NCBI GenBank assembly: GCA_016874845.1
Contig: VGSZ01000009.1
Location: forward strand, 1 to 49,875
DNA: 49,875 nucleotides
Source of the DNA: Deltaproteobacteria bacterium
GTDB taxonomy: Bacteria; Myxococcota; UBA727; VGSZ01
Direction: 5' to 3'
Below the pieces are notes generated by a model, which saw only the letters and a list, made by a program, of their open reading frames with translations, searched no databases and was not told the origin of the DNA. How positions within the stretch are numbered: position 1 is the stretch's first letter; every line of letters starts with the position of its first letter. The translations under genes were made by a program, and so were the position numbers. Below are positions 44,190-49,875 of the stretch, in pieces.

Positions 44190-45725
44190 TCAGAGCAGCG
44201 CCGCCTGCGCCGCCTGCGCCCGCGGCTTCTTCGACGACGTGCCGTTCCAGCGATACAGATACGCCTCGCAGTCGTGCTTCTTCATCGTATTATCGGACGT
44301 CATGTATCGGATGGTCCCGAAGATCGGGCGCACGGGGCCCCAGGGGCGGTCGTAGCGACCGAAGACCCAGAAGATCCCCGACAGCGAGTTGGGGTCGCGG
44401 CCGTCGACGGCCCACTTGTTGTTCAGCTCGATGAGGTGCTGCAGGGCCACGCGCGGGTCGGCGGTCCACTCGAGCACCTTCTTGCCCCACAGCATGCGCA
44501 GGTAGTTGTGGATGACGCCCTCGGTGCGCAGCTGCTTCTGCGCGGCGTTCCACAGAGGATCGTGGGTCTGGGCGCTCTCGAGCTGTTCATAGGAATACAG
44601 ATACGCGCGCTTGTCGGTCATGTGCGACAGCAGCGTCTCCTGCGACCACGACGGCAGGCTCTCCCAGCGGTCGGCGTCTTTGCGGCGGCTCGTCATGTTG
44701 AAACCGAGCTCGCGCCAGGTGACGAGCTCGTCGAGGAAGCCCTCGGTGGACGGCGAGGTTCCCCAAAACCCCTCGCGTGAGCCGTTCTTCACGCCGCCGG
44801 CCTTGTCGGGCGTCCAGCCCTCGACGCGCAGGGCGGCGTCGGCGACGGCGTGCACCGACACGTGCCCCCAGTGGATCCACGGCGACAGGCCTGACTGACC
44901 GTCCTTGTCGGGGGCGCTGCGGTCGTCGCCGTAGTGGGCGAGCTTGCGCGCCACGAAGTCCTGCAGCCGCGCCGTGCCGGCGCGCTCGCCGCCCTGCATC
45001 GGCACGGGGGCGACGGTGTGGTCGATGGGCAGCAACGACAGCGCGGCGATGTCGACGGGAGCCGAGGGGTAGCGCGCAGTGACGGCGTCAACGTCGACGG
45101 GCGCGTGCCACGGCGTCTTCGCCTTCGACAGCATCGACAGCGGCGCGGCGGCCGGCCGGTGGGCGAGGTGCGCGGGCAGCGTCTTTTGCAGGAAGCGGCG
45201 AAACGCGTAGGCGGTGGGAAACACCTGCTCGCCGGCGGCGCGTATCGGCAGGAGACCGTTGCCGTCGACGTCCTCGACGCGCACGCCCAGCGCCCCGAGC
45301 TTCTGCGCGGCGGCGGCGACCATCGGCGGCACGAAGAAGCTCGGCCAGTCGTCGGTGACGACGACGCAGGCGTCCTTGGCGAGCGCTTCGAGCAGGCCGC
45401 GGCCGGCGCCGGGGGCGGGCTCGACGTACGGCACATAGGTGACGGCGGCGCCGGTGGCGGCCGCGGCGGCGGCGACGGCGGCGGCGTTGTCGGCCATGCC
45501 CTGCAGCACGAAGGCGTGGTGGCGGTCGCTGGCCCAGCGGTAGCCGGCGCGCAGGGGCTCGAAGATCACGAGGGGCTTGTTCAGCCGCGCGCAGTGGTCG
45601 AGGGCGTGGTCGAGGGCGAAGCTCCACGACGTGCGGCGGGCAGCGACCATCCAGTACAGGACGTAGCGGCCGTCGGAGCGCAGGGGGCGATCGTTTCTGG
45701 CGCGGGTGCGGAGCTCGGGGACCAT
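44190..45725 (-). CDS. phr: class II deoxyribodipyrimidine photolyase
   Basis: It is a light-driven flavoenzyme repairing cyclobutane pyrimidine dimers. The 511-residue product has the antenna-side Rossmann half ([34 protein letters not shown]). The FAD-binding helical half carries class II signatures: [67 protein letters not shown] and [20 protein letters not shown], ending [17 protein letters not shown]. The class II assignment rests on these Trp-rich C-terminal blocks. The ATG 45725 has no obvious ribosome site. It is followed by cysK at a 247-bp distance, so the two are probably separate units. Confidence 0.93.
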   Translation of the reverse strand: MVPELRTRARNDRPLRSDGRYVLYWMVAARRTSWSFALDHALDHCARLNKPLVIFEPLRAGYRWASDRHHAFVLQGMADNAAAVAAAAAATGAAVTYVPYVEPAPGAGRGLLEALAKDACVVVTDDWPSFFVPPMVAAAAQKLGALGVRVEDVDGNGLLPIRAAGEQVFPTAYAFRRFLQKTLPAHLAHRPAAAPLSMLSKAKTPWHAPVDVDAVTARYPSAPVDIAALSLLPIDHTVAPVPMQGGERAGTARLQDFVARKLAHYGDDRSAPDKDGQSGLSPWIHWGHVSVHAVADAALRVEGWTPDKAGGVKNGSREGFWGTSPSTEGFLDELVTWRELGFNMTSRRKDADRWESLPSWSQETLLSHMTDKRAYLYSYEQLESAQTHDPLWNAAQKQLRTEGVIHNYLRMLWGKKVLEWTADPRVALQHLIELNNKWAVDGRDPNSLSGIFWVFGRYDRPWGPVRPIFGTIRYMTSDNTMKKHDCEAYLYRWNGTSSKKPRAQAAQAALL

Positions 45726-45781
45726 GGCGGGTTGGATGCCGACGGCGCAGGCCGGGGTTCAAGTCGACGACGGGGTACCCC

Positions 45782-47542
<1,761 letters not shown>

Positions 47543-47669
47543 GGCGCACGCTCGCTCGGCGAAAGAATGGACGAGCATCGCCGGTGGTGGTCCCCTGCCC
47601 CATCCGCCCGTCGCCGGGGAGCGCGCGGACGCCGGCTGCCGCCGCGTCAGCGGCACGCTACGCCGGGGG

Positions 47670-48542
47670 ATGCCCGAGCTGCCCGAGGTCGACACCATCT
47701 GCTGGCGCCTGCGCGAGGGCGGGCACGGCGAGCCGCCGCTGGTCGGGCGCACGCTCGTATCCGTCGACGTCGACGACGACGCGGTGCTGCGCTCGGGCGA
47801 CGTCGCGGCCGCGCGGGGCGGGCAGGTGGTCGACGTCACGCGGCGGGCGAAGTGGATCACGATCCACGTCGCGCCAACGCCGACGACGAAGCGCACCACG
47901 GCGAAGACCGCGAGCTCGGCGACAGCGCAGTCGACGAGGCAGTCGACGATCAGGCTGCTGGTGCACCTGGTGATGACCGGCGACCTGCACGTGGTGCCCG
48001 CGGTGCCAGCGCGGTTCGTGCGCTGGCGGGCGCGGCTCGACGACGACGCGTGGCTGGTGTTCACCGACCCGCGGCGCTTCGGCCACCTCGACGTCACGGA
48101 CGACGACGCGCCGTTCTTTGCCGGCCTCGGCGTCGAGCCGCTGTCGGACGACTTCGCGCCCGCGCTGCTCGCCGGCGCGCGGCGCGGGCGGCGGGCGGTG
48201 AAGACGGCGCTGCTCGACCAGTCGTTGGTGGTCGGGCTCGGCAACATCTGGGCCGACGAGTCGCTGCACGTGGCCGGACTCGACCCGCGGCGGGCGCTGG
48301 CCGATCTCGACGACCACGAGCTCGTGCGCCTGCACGGCGCGATCAAGGCGACGCTGCAGCAGGCCATCGCCGAGGCGCAGACCGAGCTCGTCTGGCGCTA
48401 CGGCAACACCGCCGCGCCGTCGCCGTTTCGCGTCTACGACCGCGGCGGCGAACCGTGTCGCGGCTGCGCCACGACGCTGTCGTCGACGAAGCTGGCCGGG
48501 CGCACGACTGTCTGGTGCCCGCGCTGCCAGCCGGCCCGGTGA
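47670..48542 (+). CDS. Fpg/Nei-family DNA glycosylase
   Basis: This base-excision repair glycosylase/AP lyase gives a 290-residue product. The catalytic N-terminal Pro-Glu is present after Met (PELPEVDTICWRLREGG). The conserved beta-lysine region is VTRRAKWITIHV and the DNA-contact block is LVHLVMTGDLHVV. The helix-two-turn-helix is ALLDQSLVVGLGNIWADESL. The C-terminal zinc finger is intact (EPCRGC and VWCPRC). An insert rich in Thr/Ala/Ser follows the lysine region. Family blocks resemble endonuclease VIII (Nei) as well as Fpg; the exact substrate class (oxidised purines or pyrimidines) cannot be fixed by eye. The ATG lies after GGGGG. Confidence 0.9.
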   Translation: MPELPEVDTICWRLREGGHGEPPLVGRTLVSVDVDDDAVLRSGDVAAARGGQVVDVTRRAKWITIHVAPTPTTKRTTAKTASSATAQSTRQSTIRLLVHLVMTGDLHVVPAVPARFVRWRARLDDDAWLVFTDPRRFGHLDVTDDDAPFFAGLGVEPLSDDFAPALLAGARRGRRAVKTALLDQSLVVGLGNIWADESLHVAGLDPRRALADLDDHELVRLHGAIKATLQQAIAEAQTELVWRYGNTAAPSPFRVYDRGGEPCRGCATTLSSTKLAGRTTVWCPRCQPAR

Positions 48543-48571
48543 AGCGCCGGCGAGCGATGCCCGGTCGGGTA

Positions 48572-48618
48572 TTGACAGATCCACGCGCTTGATGAGAATG
48601 AAAACGATAACCGTTCTC
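48572..48618 (+). promoter_or_regulatory. sigma70-like promoter overlapped by Fur-box-like operator
   Basis: TTGACA at 48572-48577 is followed after 16 bp by GAGAAT (48594-48599, 4/6 to TATAAT). From the -10 element onward lie three successive hexamers close to the Fur unit GATAAT: GAGAAT, GAAAAC and GATAAC (48594-48611). Outer arms GAGAATG and CGTTCTC form a near-perfect inverted repeat. Fur binding here would block the -10. The downstream ATG is at 48634 behind AAGGA. Confidence 0.65.
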
Positions 48619-48633
48619 TCTTTCAAGGATCCC

Positions 48634-49875
48634 ATGCTCAGACAAATCGCACCGCCCTTGCTCGCTTCCCTCGTGTGGACGACGACAGCCTGCCAGCCTT
48701 TGCCGACGAGCGAAGGCGAGGGCGAGGGCGAGGGCGAGGGCGAGGGCGAGGGCGAGGGCGAGGGCGAGGACGGCCACTACGCGTTCGCCTCGCGCTTCGT
48801 CGCGGGGGAGAGCTCGGTGGCCTACACGGGGCAGGCGGCGCGGCACCTGCTGCTGCGCGAGCTGCTCGCCGACATCGATGGCCTCGACGATGACGCGCTG
48901 GCCGGCCAGACCACCACGCAGCTCGTCGCGCGCTTCGCGTTCTTCTTCGACTTCAAAGCCGACAACGGCGGCACCCCCGACGAGCCGATCGCGGTCACCG
49001 CGTTCGGCGCGCCGCTGCTGCAGACCACCGTCGGCGAGGTGGGCGTAGCCTCGCTGCGCGACAAGCTCCGTGACCTCGACCTCGGCGACCCGAGCCCCGT
49101 GCTGGGCTTCGGCGACGGCACCCGCACGCCGAGCGCCGTCATCGACGACGTCTTTGGCGCGCTCGCGAGCACGCTGGTCACCCGGCAGTCGACGACGCCC
49201 TTGACCCCCGACGGCGCGCCGATCGCCGTGCCATCCGTCGACGTCGACGGCCACGACTGGGCCCGCATCCTCGAGCACTTCGTGCAGGGCAGCGTCTTCG
49301 TGTCGCAGGCCAGCGACGACTACCTCGACGACGACGCGACGGGCAAAGGCCTGCTGTCCGACCACGTCGTCGCGGTCGACGGCAAGCCGTACACCGCGCT
49401 GGAGCACGCGTGGGACGAGGCCTTTGGCTACTTCGGCGCCGCCCGCCGCTACGGCACCCGCGATGCCGACGACAACGCCGAAGGCTTCATCGACGACGAT
49501 GGCGACGGCCGCGCCGACTGGCTGACCGAGGTCTGCTACGGCGTCGCCCGCGACGCCGCCCTGCGCGACGTCGACAGCGTCACCGGCACCAACCTCGGCC
49601 GCGCATCCTTCGACGCGCTGCTGCAGGGCCGGGCGTTGATCGCCGCGACCCCGGGCCCGCTGTCGCCGGCGGATCTCGACGCGCTGCGTGCCCTGCGCGA
49701 CGTCGCCGAAGAGAGCTGGGAGCGCGCCGCCGCCGCCACCCTCGTCCACCACACCAACACGCTGCTCGCGCTCGTGGACAGCGTGGGCGCCGCCGATGGC
49801 GATGGAGCCGGCGACGGCGCGCCGCACGACTTCGTTGCCCACGCCACGGCGTGGTCGCGGCTGTACGGCGGCGTC
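48634..49875 (+). CDS. DUF4856-type lipoprotein with Glu-Gly linker, 3' partial
   Basis: ATG 48634 (AAGGA ribosome site 6 bp upstream) gives a signal peptide with lipobox-like end (LLASLVWTTTAC). About ten Glu-Gly units follow, then a domain open to the right edge (414 codons seen). Domain sequence includes YAFASRFVAGESSVAYTGQA, RARILEHF-like helix (DWARILEHFVQGSVFVSQAS), a DGKPYTALEHAWDEAFGYFG block typical of DUF4856, and an EF-hand-like DADDNAEGFIDDDGDGRAD. DUF4856 proteins are cell-surface lipoproteins often found beside imelysin-like and TonB-dependent iron genes, and the promoter carries a Fur-like site, so a role in iron acquisition is likely (inference). The next genes lie outside the window. 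Confidence 0.82.
   Translation, partial: MLRQIAPPLLASLVWTTTACQPLPTSEGEGEGEGEGEGEGEGEGEDGHYAFASRFVAGESSVAYTGQAARHLLLRELLADIDGLDDDALAGQTTTQLVARFAFFFDFKADNGGTPDEPIAVTAFGAPLLQTTVGEVGVASLRDKLRDLDLGDPSPVLGFGDGTRTPSAVIDDVFGALASTLVTRQSTTPLTPDGAPIAVPSVDVDGHDWARILEHFVQGSVFVSQASDDYLDDDATGKGLLSDHVVAVDGKPYTALEHAWDEAFGYFGAARRYGTRDADDNAEGFIDDDGDGRADWLTEVCYGVARDAALRDVDSVTGTNLGRASFDALLQGRALIAATPGPLSPADLDALRALRDVAEESWERAAAATLVHHTNTLLALVDSVGAADGDGAGDGAPHDFVAHATAWSRLYGGV
48712..48768 (+). repeat. Glu-Gly hexanucleotide tract in DUF4856 lipoprotein
   Basis: 57 bp, nearly all GAGGGC hexamers, encode alternating Glu and Gly immediately after the lipobox region of the DUF4856 lipoprotein. The copy is more uniform than the long one at 42614. 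Confidence 0.9.

Overview
The window is very GC-rich and carries several marks of a myxobacterium-like organism (Myxococcota, former Deltaproteobacteria). These are lipoproteins with long Glu-Gly tracts, cysteine-rich 'CGDG...CDDGN..DGDGC' repeats, thrombospondin type 3 repeats, and Cys-hydrophobic-Arg C-terminal tails of the MYXO-CTERM kind. The assignment is inferred from these features only. No rRNA, tRNA, CRISPR array, insertion sequence or prophage was recognised.

Layout. Positions 1-768 hold the 3' end of a Glu-Gly lipoprotein. Positions 788-6408 (minus strand) hold a complete lower tyrosine/homogentisate pathway: a MerR-type regulator, fahA, maiA, hpd and hmgA, followed by a wrecked pirin gene. 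Next come a DUF1178 gene (+), a broken FAD amine-oxidase-like gene, and a housekeeping block era-leuS-murA (read murA>leuS>era on the minus strand). The MurA has Asp where most bacteria have the fosfomycin-sensitive Cys. Positions 13.6-14.2 kb are non-coding with an exact 100-bp-period tandem repeat. Then follow deoC with an unusual N-terminal extension, a small lipoprotein, a Cys-rich secreted protein, a GlpD-family FAD enzyme, an integrin-like-repeat protein and a triply damaged mntP pseudogene.

Positions 20220-31436 are one 3,738-residue secreted protein. It looks like two tandem surface-protein genes fused in frame, because a complete sorting tail and a second export-like segment lie inside it. 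Downstream are arsC and an aquaglyceroporin overlapping by 4 bp (an arsenic module), an amidohydrolase with an upstream lipoprotein, a solitary nuoD ending in a strong hairpin, and a CotH-kinase lipoprotein. Positions 38.7-41.5 kb are a gene graveyard: two paralogous damaged genes, a frameshifted lipoprotein, and a convergent pair that seem to have lost both stop codons. The right end carries an SGNH-hydrolase lipoprotein with about 25 Glu-Gly units, cysK, a class II photolyase, an S41 protease lipoprotein, a formamidopyrimidine-DNA glycosylase family gene, and a DUF4856 lipoprotein behind a promoter overlapped by a Fur-box-like site.

Functionally the window mixes core genes (murA, leuS, era, nuoD, cysK), a catabolic operon and a large share of cell-surface or secreted proteins. 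At least six genes are broken while much longer neighbours (11 kb, 2.6 kb) are intact, which argues for real gene decay rather than uniformly poor sequence.
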